From Planctomycetota bacterium (GTDB lineage Bacteria; Planctomycetota; Planctomycetia; Pirellulales; Pirellulaceae), in assembly GCA_029259935.1 (NCBI GenBank), contig JAJDEH010000003.1:1-36911 (forward strand): a stretch of 36,911 nt of DNA, in the 5' to 3' direction. The notes beneath the pieces are model-generated. The model was not told where the DNA came from and did no database searches. It worked only from the letters and a program-made list of their open reading frames with translations. Shown piece by piece: positions 1-7,940 of the stretch. Each line of letters begins with the position of its first letter. Position 1 is the stretch's first letter. A program made the translations under genes and the position numbers.

Positions 1-1
1 C

Positions 2-211
2 GATACGACGTTTGAACCCTATCCCGGCTTTGTTGTCGGCCCCTACAAAGAATATTCGACGACTTCGTTCGGGCACTGTAAAGTGCTTCGTGGCGGCTGC
101 TGGACGACGCGTTCGAGGATGATCCGCAACACGTGGCGGAATTACTATCGACCGGATCGGCGCGATGTTCTGGCCGGCTTTAGAACCTGCGCCAAGACAT
201 GCGATGTGTAA
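2..211 (+). CDS. EgtB/SenA-like sulfoxide synthase family protein, C-terminal fragment
   Basis: An open frame enters from the left edge and ends at TAA 209-211, giving 69 residues. It carries the C-terminal signature of the FGE-sulfatase fold as used in EgtB-type enzymes: 'PYPGF', 'KEYS', 'VLRGGCW', 'RNTWRNYY' and 'RRDVLAGFRTC'. EgtB proteins are iron-dependent enzymes that join a thiol to trimethylhistidine in ergothioneine synthesis; SenA is the selenium relative. The run 'RRDV-AGFRT' is more typical of EgtB than of true formylglycine-generating enzyme, so despite the sulfatase next door I do not call it a sulfatase activator. The iron-binding DinB-like N-terminal half lies outside the window, so the exact subtype cannot be settled. 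It converges on the sulfatase gene with 16 bases between the stop codons. Confidence 0.75.
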   Translation, partial: DTTFEPYPGFVVGPYKEYSTTSFGHCKVLRGGCWTTRSRMIRNTWRNYYRPDRRDVLAGFRTCAKTCDV

Positions 212-227
212 GCCGCATGTCCGAGGC

Positions 228-2714
228 TTACCGCGAAAGCTTGCGGATTCTCACGTCCCGGAAGCGATGCACGGCTCCTTTGCCGTGATGCTGCAGGGCG
301 ACCGAACCGGCGGTGAAACGGCCGTCATGAACGTCGGCGGTTTTGACGTCGTTCAACCAGATCTGGATGTGGTCGCCCTCGCAACGGATGCGAAACTTGT
401 TCCACTCGCCGCCGCGGAACGCATCCTTGGTCATGGCTTGGAATTGCTTGGTCTGTTGAGGGCCTTTGGGCCACACCCACCCGGAACCAATCGCGTAAAT
501 CATGCCGCTCTTTTGTTCCTCGACCTCGCACTGGTAGCCTTTCGGCCGCCCTTGTCCAGTGCAACGAAAGCCGATCCCCGAGTTGTATCCGCCCTTGGCG
601 GGCATACGGACTTCGACCGTTAGCTCGAAATCGTCAAAGCTGTCTTCGTGGACCAGCCACAGATTTTTGCCCTTGGCCAGTATTTGAATCTCGCCGTCGA
701 CGACGCTCACTTCGCCCTCGGCCCGCGCGTTCCAGCCGGCAAGCGTCTTGCCGTCGAACAAATCCGTCCACGGTTCTGCCGCGAACCGGGAAAGAAACGC
801 GTTGGCGGCGAAACTGCAAAACATGGCTAAGTCCTGTTCGCCAGACAGAACAAACGTCGCCGGCGTATCCGAAGGCCGCAGCTTTTCGGACCGCTCCGCC
901 ACTTCGCGCATCGCCGGGATTGCCTCATGAGCAACATCGCCCAGCAATTCCACGGTCCGCGCCGCGTGAAGCACGACGTTGAGATCCTTATCGCTCAGCA
1001 ACTCGATCAGCTTCGGCATCGCCAGATTTGCGTCGCCGTGGCGCGCGAGCACATTGGCACTGGCAATCCGCACCGCCGCCGACCGGTCCTGAAGAGCTTG
1101 TCTTAGTTTGTCGATCGTTGCGTCGGACATCTGCTTTGACTGCGCCAACCCGACCGCGCCCCAATAACGAATCGCGGCGTTCTTATTTTCGAGCAGCGAA
1201 CTGAATTTGGATTCATCCGCCGTCCCGACCGCCGACGCGGCATGGTAAAGAGCATCCAGGCCCAACTCACGTTCTCGCGCGGTCTGCCAAGGCGTTGAAG
1301 AATCCAAGATTCGCCAAGATTCCGGTTCGGGGATGAAACCCAAGTCGCGCGTCTCGCGGAGGTGGCGCCGATGAGCTTTCCGCATTCTGGCCAACACGTC
1401 TCGATGTTGTTGCGACGCGGCCAGATTATTGAGGTTCCGTGGATCGCTTTCGCAATCGTACAGCTCTTCGACCGGTTTGCTCGGCCCGGCGAAATGCCAT
1501 TGAGCGGGCGTCATGGCCGACTCTTGGGCCAGGCGATAAAACTCGTGGCGGATCTCGCCCAGGTCGGGCCAGGCGGTCGGCTGATTGTAACTGAGGTGCG
1601 GCATGTAATTGCGGATGTAGAGATATTGCTTATCGCGGACCGAACGCGCCAGGTCGATCGCCTCGTCGACGCGGTCACGATGGCCGTACACCAGTTCGCG
1701 TGGCGTGGTCTCCGCCTCGCCCAAAAACGCCCGCCCCTGCATGTGCTGGGGAATCTCAACCGCCGCCAAACTTAGAACCGTGGGCCCGAAGTCAACGAAA
1801 CTCACCAGCCGGTCCAGAGTCTTTCCCGCCGTGGTGGGTGCCAGATGGCGGTACTTTGCTGGAAAGCGGACCATAAGCGGGACGTGCATGCCGCTGTCGA
1901 GCAAGGCCCGCTTGTGCCGTGGCATTCCGGAGCCGTGATCGGAATAGAAAAACACAATCGTGTCGTCGGCCAAACCGTCGTCTTCAAGTTGCCGCAGGAT
2001 CGCCCCCACTTCTTTGTCCATTGCCGTAACGCAATCGTAAAACCGGGCCACCGTGCGGCGAATGACCGGCGTGTCCGGATAGTAGGGCGGCAGCGGGGCC
2101 TTCGCCGGATCGTGGATTTCGTCGGCGTCGAGCCGGCTTTGAACTTCCTTCACGAATCGGTCACGCGTCCACACCATCGTGCGGCTCTGATGCGACGTCA
2201 TCAAGTTGAAGATGCTAAAAAACGGCTGATCGTTTTTTGGTCTTTTGCGCCAATGAGCCGTGCCGCTGCTCTCATCCCACGAGGCTTCGATAATCTTCTT
2301 CCAGTTGGCCGTGTTGTAGTCGGTTTTGACGTTGTTCGTGGTGTAGTATCCTTGCTCGCGCAGTAACGCGGGGAAACCTCGCATCGTTTCGGGAATCGGG
2401 AACGCCGAACGCATTTGCTGAGTTCCCAGGGAAGTTGCATAGCAACCGGTGATCAGACACGACCGCGCGGGCGAACAGACGGGGGTCGTCGCGAATGCAT
2501 GGGTATATTGCACGCTCTCGCCTGCCAGCCGGTCGATGTTTGGCGTGATGGCGTAGGGGTCGCCGTAGCAACCCAATGTGGGGCTCATGTCTTCGGCCGT
2601 GATCCACAAGATGTTGGGCCGAGACTGTTCCGCGTGGAGAGGGACGCTGAATGTACAACCTCCGGCAAGAATGATTGTGATCGCGATCAGACGTTGGGGC
2701 AGGAAAATAGGCAC
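228..2714 (-). CDS. Exported sulfatase fused to HEAT repeats and a C-terminal DUF1080 domain
   Basis: An 828-residue protein. A signal peptide (about 1-29, ending 'PLHA') is followed by an alkaline-phosphatase-fold sulfatase domain (about 32-450). It has the metal-binding start 'NILWITAED', the formylglycine motif C-S-P-A-R with Cys about 80, and 'SDHG' about 258-261. Residues about 485-610 look like HEAT/PBS-type helical repeats. Residues about 648-827 form a DUF1080 (3-keto-disaccharide hydrolase) domain starting 'WTDLFDGKTLAGW'. Likely role: desulfation and handling of sulfated polysaccharide in the periplasm. The open frame extends to 2903, but I chose GTG at 2714: it has GGAG nine bases upstream, gives a clean signal peptide, and a TATAAT lies between it and 2903. 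The substrate cannot be deduced. Confidence 0.85.
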   Translation of the reverse strand: MPIFLPQRLIAITIILAGGCTFSVPLHAEQSRPNILWITAEDMSPTLGCYGDPYAITPNIDRLAGESVQYTHAFATTPVCSPARSCLITGCYATSLGTQQMRSAFPIPETMRGFPALLREQGYYTTNNVKTDYNTANWKKIIEASWDESSGTAHWRKRPKNDQPFFSIFNLMTSHQSRTMVWTRDRFVKEVQSRLDADEIHDPAKAPLPPYYPDTPVIRRTVARFYDCVTAMDKEVGAILRQLEDDGLADDTIVFFYSDHGSGMPRHKRALLDSGMHVPLMVRFPAKYRHLAPTTAGKTLDRLVSFVDFGPTVLSLAAVEIPQHMQGRAFLGEAETTPRELVYGHRDRVDEAIDLARSVRDKQYLYIRNYMPHLSYNQPTAWPDLGEIRHEFYRLAQESAMTPAQWHFAGPSKPVEELYDCESDPRNLNNLAASQQHRDVLARMRKAHRRHLRETRDLGFIPEPESWRILDSSTPWQTARERELGLDALYHAASAVGTADESKFSSLLENKNAAIRYWGAVGLAQSKQMSDATIDKLRQALQDRSAAVRIASANVLARHGDANLAMPKLIELLSDKDLNVVLHAARTVELLGDVAHEAIPAMREVAERSEKLRPSDTPATFVLSGEQDLAMFCSFAANAFLSRFAAEPWTDLFDGKTLAGWNARAEGEVSVVDGEIQILAKGKNLWLVHEDSFDDFELTVEVRMPAKGGYNSGIGFRCTGQGRPKGYQCEVEEQKSGMIYAIGSGWVWPKGPQQTKQFQAMTKDAFRGGEWNKFRIRCEGDHIQIWLNDVKTADVHDGRFTAGSVALQHHGKGAVHRFRDVRIRKLSR

Positions 2715-2783
2715 GGAAAGCAACTCCGTTGCAAAGAGAAGGAGGGTGAGCCGATCGGGCCGGATAGCCGCTTGGTGTGGATG

Positions 2784-2789
2784 ATTATA
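2784..2789 (-). promoter_or_regulatory. -10 element (TATAAT) of the sulfatase gene
   Basis: The minus strand reads a perfect TATAAT about 70 bases upstream of the proposed GTG start. A weak -35 candidate, TGTAAA, lies 16 bases further upstream. Its position inside the longer open frame argues for the shorter sulfatase protein. Confidence 0.45.
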
Positions 2790-2863
2790 CTCCGCCGAAA
2801 GCTGGTTTACACCAAGCAGCCAAAGCGAGCGTGTGGCCAGATTCCATTGCGAGAGGAGTAGTG

Positions 2864-2962
2864 GTAGGCCGGACCGAGGAGCAAAGCGACGACGTTCCGG
2901 CATCCACGATCGCAGGACGCCGGGCCGGGGAGTGCCGGAGCGGTGCCTCGCGTGATCCGGCC
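2864..2962. repeat. Pair of REP-like hairpins with GCCGGA/TCCGGC arms
   Basis: Two adjacent imperfect palindromes share the same arms: GCCGGA at 2868-2873 with TCCGGC at 2896-2901, and GCCGGA at 2934-2939 with TCCGGC at 2956-2961. They fill the gap between the sulfatase and serine-hydrolase genes. From general familiarity, similar GGCCGGACC...TTCCGGC stretches are dispersed in planctomycete genomes, but that was not checked here. Confidence 0.4.
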
Positions 2963-2978
2963 TGCACTGAATGCAACT

Positions 2979-4421
2979 TTACTCGGTTGCCGTCAGGAAT
3001 TTTCGTTTCGTCAGTTCGACTGTCTTTGGTTCTTTACGTTCAGCATCGACGAGTTCCAGCCGCACTTTGGTTCCGGCCGGTCCGGCCATCAGGCCAAAGC
3101 ACTCTTGCATGGTCTTCCCCTCGATGGAAACGCCGTTGATCTTCTGGATCAACAGTCCCGGCGGCAGTTCAGCCTGTCCCGCCGGCGACTTGGGAAAAAC
3201 CGTTGTGATGCGAATCATGCCGGTCTTCTCGTCGGGGGCCAAGGCAACGCCGACTCCCACAACTTCGCGCACGCGTAGTCTGATGTTCTCCGGCGTGAGC
3301 GGCATCCCTTGAAGCAGTACCCACCCGATTCCCGAGGGATTCAGGACCATTTGATTGGTCAGCACGACCACGGCACGGCGCTTCTTGGTGTCGAAAGCAA
3401 TGAAAGCCAGATTCCCGAAGCCGCCGCCTCCGTGCCCCAAAAGTTCTGATCCCGGCGGGTTGTACACCTTCTCGCCAAGCCACGGCATGGCCGTCTTGCC
3501 AAACCTTGGTGAATCCGTATGTCGAATGACCTGCATCTTCGCCATTAACGGTCCCAGATGAGTCTCCGTGAAACGCAAATTGGCCGACAGAAATTTCAAC
3601 AGGTCATTCGCGGTGGAGAGCAGTGAGCCGGCGCTTCGCATCGCTTGAAAGTTAAGGTGCTCCGAGCGCTTACCATCGGTCCAATGGCCTCTCGCCAGCC
3701 GAGCTTTCAATTCGGGCGTGAGCGTGATGAGCGTGGTGTCCATTTTCAGCGGACGGCAGATTCGGCTCACGACCAGCGGTTCATAATCGGTGCCCGCCCG
3801 GCGGCCCAGCACGTGTCCCAGCACGGCCATTCCCACGTTGGAGTAATGAAAGCCGGCTCCCGGAGAGTGTGCCAGCGAGTGTGCCGAAAGAAATTCGTAC
3901 AAGTTCTCCACGGTGTAAGCGTCCGCTGCCTCCTTGATTTCCTTGACTGAGCGGTCCTTGGAGCCGGTGTCTTTGTAGTTATGCGGATGCCACGGCAGCC
4001 CCGAATCCTGCACGGCGAGGTTCAGAAGAGTGATGACCTTCCCCTCGTGCGTAGGCATCTTGACTCGCTCTGGCAAATACTTGGCCACCGGATCATCGAG
4101 TTTCATTTCACCGCGTCGGACCGCATCTAGCAGCAGCAAAGAAGTAAACACCTTGGTAACCGAGCCCAGTTCGAAGATCGTGTCACCGTTCACTTCCCGG
4201 TCCGTACCGTTGTCCAACTTGCCGGCGCTGAAAACCCGGCTGCCATGCTCGTCCAAAACTCCAATCACCATCCCCGCATTGCTGTCCGCGAAATTGTCAT
4301 CCAACAGCGTTTGAATGGCATCGGCGTAGTCATCAAAAAACCGCTCCTGCGCCGCGACGGCGAGCGGCCCCATCGCAATGATGAATAAACAAACAAATCG
4401 GCAGCAAAAAGCCATGCTCAT
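2979..4421 (-). CDS. Exported beta-lactamase-family serine hydrolase with C-terminal PDZ-like domain
   Basis: A 480-residue protein with a signal peptide (about 1-24, ending 'AVAA'). The serine beta-lactamase/transpeptidase fold shows all three motifs: S-V-T-K at 87-90, Y-S-N at 193-195, and H-G-G at 330-332. The last ~100 residues look like a PDZ-type domain ('PGLLIQKINGVSI', 'PAGTKVRLELVD'). This family (AmpC/AmpH/esterase-like) hydrolyses or transfers peptides, esters or lactams outside the cytoplasm; the substrate is unknown. The open frame starts at 4592, but ATG 4421 has GGAG just upstream and opens directly on the signal peptide. The extra upstream codons encode a decayed copy of this protein's own tail. 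Confidence 0.82.
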   Translation of the reverse strand: MSMAFCCRFVCLFIIAMGPLAVAAQERFFDDYADAIQTLLDDNFADSNAGMVIGVLDEHGSRVFSAGKLDNGTDREVNGDTIFELGSVTKVFTSLLLLDAVRRGEMKLDDPVAKYLPERVKMPTHEGKVITLLNLAVQDSGLPWHPHNYKDTGSKDRSVKEIKEAADAYTVENLYEFLSAHSLAHSPGAGFHYSNVGMAVLGHVLGRRAGTDYEPLVVSRICRPLKMDTTLITLTPELKARLARGHWTDGKRSEHLNFQAMRSAGSLLSTANDLLKFLSANLRFTETHLGPLMAKMQVIRHTDSPRFGKTAMPWLGEKVYNPPGSELLGHGGGGFGNLAFIAFDTKKRRAVVVLTNQMVLNPSGIGWVLLQGMPLTPENIRLRVREVVGVGVALAPDEKTGMIRITTVFPKSPAGQAELPPGLLIQKINGVSIEGKTMQECFGLMAGPAGTKVRLELVDAERKEPKTVELTKRKFLTATE

Positions 4422-4440
4422 GGTGTCTCCGGGTATCGCT

Positions 4441-4575
4441 GGCAGTGAGGAATTTCTGTTTCGACAATTCGACTGATCTGATCTCGTCTGGTTTTTCACC
4501 GGATCGAGCAGCTTCAGCCGGACCCTGGTTTCAATCGGCCCGTCATCATCCGAAAGCACTCTGACCGAGTTCGCG
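4441..4575 (-). pseudogene. Decayed copy of the PDZ tail of a second serine hydrolase
   Basis: Translated on the minus strand, this stretch reads 'TRVRLKLLDPVKNQ...NRNSSL'. It aligns with the C-terminus of the downstream gene, 'TKVRLELVDAERKE...KRKFLT'. The DNA is also similar: plus-strand 4443-4560 matches about 2990-3110 over several blocks, such as 'AGGAATTT', 'TTCGACTG' and 'CAAAGCACTC' versus 'CGAAAGCACTC'. No SD-preceded start or complete domain is present. It is best read as the last part of a tandem paralogue that was deleted or is decaying. Confidence 0.55.
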
Positions 4576-4595
4576 AGGCACGGACGCCGCATATA

Positions 4596-4635
4596 TCAGG
4601 CAACGTGCCTGACTATGGTAAGGCAAACTGCCTGA
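4596..4635. repeat. Two tandem short palindromes (AGGCA-n3-TGCCT core)
   Basis: TCAGGCA-ACG-TGCCTGA at 4596-4612 is a perfect 7-bp inverted repeat. Eight bases later AGGCA-AAC-TGCCT at 4621-4633, followed by GA, repeats the core. They lie in the 413-base gap between the serine hydrolase start and the zinc-ribbon gene. The rest of that gap, beyond the PDZ remnant, shows no convincing gene. Confidence 0.45.
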
Positions 4636-4834
4636 CTGTCAACGTTAATCCGCCGTTTCTTTTGGGAACTCGTCGCTTAGCTCGACCGGAAACGGCCGTA
4701 GGGGCCGAGAAGAAATTGCAGCCCCCAACCTGTATGGCCAAACACGAGGCGGGGCCAAGGATTGCGGCGGCGGTCACCAAGTAGAAACGAATCAACCGGG
4801 TCGCGCGAGACACAACTCGACCGAATCCAGGCCC

Positions 4835-5875
4835 TCAATCTTGCGACCAGCCCTGTGCCTTGCCTTCGGCGATGATTTCGTCGAGCTGTTCTTGGGTGAT
4901 CTTATATCGTCGCAACAGGCTGTTGATGCGCGACTCCTTGGTCCGTCGCATCGATTCCACGAATTGTTGTTGAATCTGCTTCTGACTGGGACGATTGAAC
5001 CTCTCACGGAAATCTTTCGCGCGCCGTTCGAATTCCTCATCGGCCCGCTGCCAGGATAAGTAAATCGTTTTCTTATTTGCTTCCGTCAGTTCGACCGGAG
5101 CCGATCCGGGACGCGTAACCGATCCGGGACGCAGCGACGTGGGAGGCCGAGTGGTAGGAGGCGGAATAGTGATGGTCGGCGGACGGGTGATCGTTGGCGG
5201 CTTGAACGTTGGTGGCGGCTTGAAGCTGGGTTGTGGCAACGGACGGGGCTGAGGTATGTCGATCTTGGGCGGTGTAAAATCGGGCACCTCAATTTTGGGT
5301 GGCGTGCGAATGGGTGGAGGAGGCGTGGTGGGGATGGTCACAACCGGCCTATTCGGAATCGCGCGGTTCGGTGTTGGCCGAAGTGCCGGGGTTTGCTGAA
5401 CGGCCGGGCGGCTCGCGGTGGGCGGTCGTACGGCCGTCGGCCTGTCTGAGTTGTCATTGGCGGAAAACCGCATGAGCAACGCGGCCACGCTGCCGACGAC
5501 GCAGACTAGCGGCAACAGCAAGGCCACAGCCACGATTCCCAGCACGAACAACCCGGAGCCAGCTTTTCGTCCCTGGTTCGATTGGTATTGTGGAAGTTTG
5601 TCGTAGCTGTAAGGGGAACTGGGAACCGCCGCTTGGACTGGAACTTGCGCGCTGGCCGCGACCGGGGCAGCGGGATTGTAGGCAGCAGCAGCCGGTTCCG
5701 CCTGCCGCGCCGCAACCGGCTCGCGCGACGCCGCGGGAAGCACTTCTGCCGCCACGGGGGCACCCGAGCCGATGGTGAGAATGTTTCCGCAACTTGAACA
5801 GCGGATTTTCTTTCCCGCCAATTCTGATTTTGCCTGGAACCGTTTACCGCACGGACAAGAAACGATGACACTCAT
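4835..5875 (-). CDS. Zinc-ribbon, proline-rich membrane protein of unknown function
   Basis: A 346-residue protein. Residues 8-33 hold two Cys pairs (C-P-C and C-S-S-C) in a zinc-ribbon arrangement. An Ala/Pro-rich linker follows, then one membrane helix at about 104-135 ('GLFVLGIVAVALLLPLV'). After that come ~120 residues very rich in Pro, Thr and Arg with repeats of 'RPPT' and 'PP(T/K)I', and a charged helical tail (about 265-346) with many Arg, Gln and Glu. The layout suggests a cytoplasmic metal-binding head tethered to a long extended segment across the membrane. I do not recognise a named family beyond the N-terminal zinc ribbon common in planctomycetes. Start ATG 5875 opens directly on the ribbon; its ribosome site is weak. 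Confidence 0.75.
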   Translation of the reverse strand: MSVIVSCPCGKRFQAKSELAGKKIRCSSCGNILTIGSGAPVAAEVLPAASREPVAARQAEPAAAAYNPAAPVAASAQVPVQAAVPSSPYSYDKLPQYQSNQGRKAGSGLFVLGIVAVALLLPLVCVVGSVAALLMRFSANDNSDRPTAVRPPTASRPAVQQTPALRPTPNRAIPNRPVVTIPTTPPPPIRTPPKIEVPDFTPPKIDIPQPRPLPQPSFKPPPTFKPPTITRPPTITIPPPTTRPPTSLRPGSVTRPGSAPVELTEANKKTIYLSWQRADEEFERRAKDFRERFNRPSQKQIQQQFVESMRRTKESRINSLLRRYKITQEQLDEIIAEGKAQGWSQD

Positions 5876-6125
5876 GGTTAAGGCTCGTCTTGCGTTTTAA
5901 AGCAGAATAGCAATGGCTTCGTCGAATTTCCATGATATCAAATTTCGCGGCCACAATCTCCGCCATTCCGCCGTCCCCCCGGAGCATGGCTTTTTCTCCG
6001 GGCGCAACGTACTTGTTCCTTGGCAAACCGGTTGTAACATGCAGGTGAGCTGGTGATTTGGGTAGGAAAAACCACCCAATTGGTGCTGAAGTGATGCAAG
6101 TCGATGGTCGTGATGGAAGCGGAGC

Positions 6126-7940
6126 ATGAGTTTCCGAAAGTTGGTCTGGTTTTGGCTCGCGCTGGCGGCATCGACGTCGACCGCGCTAGGCGACGCCATC
6201 GTCGTCTCGCAGGCCATGAAGGCGTCGACCATCGCGGAGTATTTCGTCGACCAGGATGGTGTCCGCCTGAAGATGGAAATCGGCCCCGCCGATTTGGACG
6301 CCTTTCGCAATTTGTTGCCCGACTCGACCTACCAAAAACTGGGCCACGAACCTCGGCCGCTGGGAGAGCGTATCTTGGAATTCTTCCAGCGCGACTGGGT
6401 CATACGAGCCGACAACGGTGAGCCGCTGCTGGGGCGAGTCGTGCTGATCGACTCCCGCCGGCGACTGCGGCGCGACGACATCACCGGAGAACCGCTCGCC
6501 ATCCAACCCAAGGACGCCGAACGTGTCCTTTATCTTGAACTGGCTTACTCCTGGAAAGACCGTCCGCAATCGATCTCGCTTCAACCTCCTCTTGGAAAGG
6601 AGGGCCGGGTGCCGACCGCCAACGTCGGATTCGTGCTGTACCATGACGGCGTGGCGGTGAATGATTTTCGCTATCTGAGCGCGGTGGCGACCGTGGACTT
6701 GGACTGGAGCGACCCGTGGTATTCGCGTTTTCGTCACCGGAATTTGAAGCGCCAATTCGACGCGCCGCTATCGGTGTTTCTGTACGTCGACTTCTTCGAG
6801 CTACGAAAAGAAATCGTTGTCCGGCCCAAGGATCTCCAGCAGTGGGTTGATCTGGGACTAGAGGGCCAGCAGACGATCGCCGTCGAGCAGCAGGAGGAGT
6901 TGAAGCAACGCGTGGCCGATTTTCTGTCCCGCCGGTCGCCAGTAACCATCGATGGCCGCCCCGTCCAGGGGACGCTCGATCGCATCCACTTTATTCGCCG
7001 CACGCTGCGCACTACGGGAGTGGTGGATCCGCCCGAGCCACTCGATGTGAACGTCGCCACGCTGGGCGTGATTTTCGTATACCCGTTGAATGGCCTGCCA
7101 CAACAAGCCAGCGTGGCTTGGGACCTGTTTGGCGACAAGATGCAAAGCATCCCCGCGGTGGCAACCGACCAGGCTGGCGGACTGCCTTCGGAGCTGACAC
7201 CCGACGATCCCTTGCTGGTCTGGACGAACTTTCTCAAGAACCCAACGCGGCCGGCCATGATGACCGTGGCGCGGCCCGAGTCGCGGCGAATCTCCGTACC
7301 AGTGGCGAGCGGCGTTTGCATTGTGGTCGTGTTGGCATTGCTGACGACTCGCCTGTTTCGGAAGAAGGCTCGTCGAAGCGCGCTGGCATGGACGGCAATG
7401 ACGGCGGCGATGGTCCTGGCAATTGTCGCCTTGCCGTTCTTCAGGATGTCGGTGGTGGATCCGTTTTCCGCCGCACCGGCGGTCGAACCGCGGCAGGCCG
7501 AGCAATTGCTGCACGCCTTGCTGTACAACATCTACCGCTCGTTCGACCACCGCGACGAGAGCCTGGTCTACGACCGCCTTGCGCTGAGCATTTCGGGTGA
7601 GTTGTTGAGCGAGGTGTACCTTCAAGTTCGGCGCGGCATGGAACTCGCCAACCAGGGCGGTGCGAGTGTGAAGATCGATGATGTCGAGATGCTCGAAGTT
7701 GTCCAGCAGCCCAGCGCCGACGCTGCGGGATTGACATTTCGATGTCGGTGGAACGCGTCGGGATCGGTTGGGCATTGGGGGCACATTCACCGGCGTACCA
7801 ACCAGTACGACGCGGTCGTCACGGTAACACCTATGGACGGCACCTGGAAAATTTCCAACATCGATTTACAAGACGAACGCCGTGTCGGAATGGGCGAGAA
7901 CCAAATCGGCGAGGGTCCTTCGCCAGGCACACCTCGTTAA
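6126..7940 (+). CDS. Unrecognised exported protein with internal membrane helices
   Basis: A 604-residue protein with an N-terminal signal peptide (about 1-22, 'LALAASTSTALG'). A ~370-residue extracytoplasmic-looking region follows. Two hydrophobic segments, at about 392-411 and 423-443, are separated by a basic loop 'RLFRKKARRS'. The C-terminal ~150 residues form a folded-looking region containing 'RRGMELANQGGASVKIDDVEMLEV' style alternation and ending 'TWKISNIDLQDER', which resembles the end of small NTF2-like or DUF-type beta domains. No catalytic motif is visible and I cannot name a function. The gene converges on the ATP-grasp gene; TTAA at 7937-7940 supplies the stop codon of both genes on opposite strands. 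Confidence 0.7.
   Translation: MSFRKLVWFWLALAASTSTALGDAIVVSQAMKASTIAEYFVDQDGVRLKMEIGPADLDAFRNLLPDSTYQKLGHEPRPLGERILEFFQRDWVIRADNGEPLLGRVVLIDSRRRLRRDDITGEPLAIQPKDAERVLYLELAYSWKDRPQSISLQPPLGKEGRVPTANVGFVLYHDGVAVNDFRYLSAVATVDLDWSDPWYSRFRHRNLKRQFDAPLSVFLYVDFFELRKEIVVRPKDLQQWVDLGLEGQQTIAVEQQEELKQRVADFLSRRSPVTIDGRPVQGTLDRIHFIRRTLRTTGVVDPPEPLDVNVATLGVIFVYPLNGLPQQASVAWDLFGDKMQSIPAVATDQAGGLPSELTPDDPLLVWTNFLKNPTRPAMMTVARPESRRISVPVASGVCIVVVLALLTTRLFRKKARRSALAWTAMTAAMVLAIVALPFFRMSVVDPFSAAPAVEPRQAEQLLHALLYNIYRSFDHRDESLVYDRLALSISGELLSEVYLQVRRGMELANQGGASVKIDDVEMLEVVQQPSADAAGLTFRCRWNASGSVGHWGHIHRRTNQYDAVVTVTPMDGTWKISNIDLQDERRVGMGENQIGEGPSPGTPR

Noticed and set aside
2..211. Formylglycine-generating enzyme acting on the adjacent sulfatase
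   Set aside because: The fold is shared, but the end motifs 'RRDVLAGFRTC' and 'PYPGF' point to the EgtB branch rather than true FGE.
4613..4813. Possible 66-residue minus-strand gene with a hydrophobic N-terminus
   Set aside because: It begins just inside the zinc-ribbon gene's downstream gap without a ribosome site, and its end overlaps the palindromic repeat.
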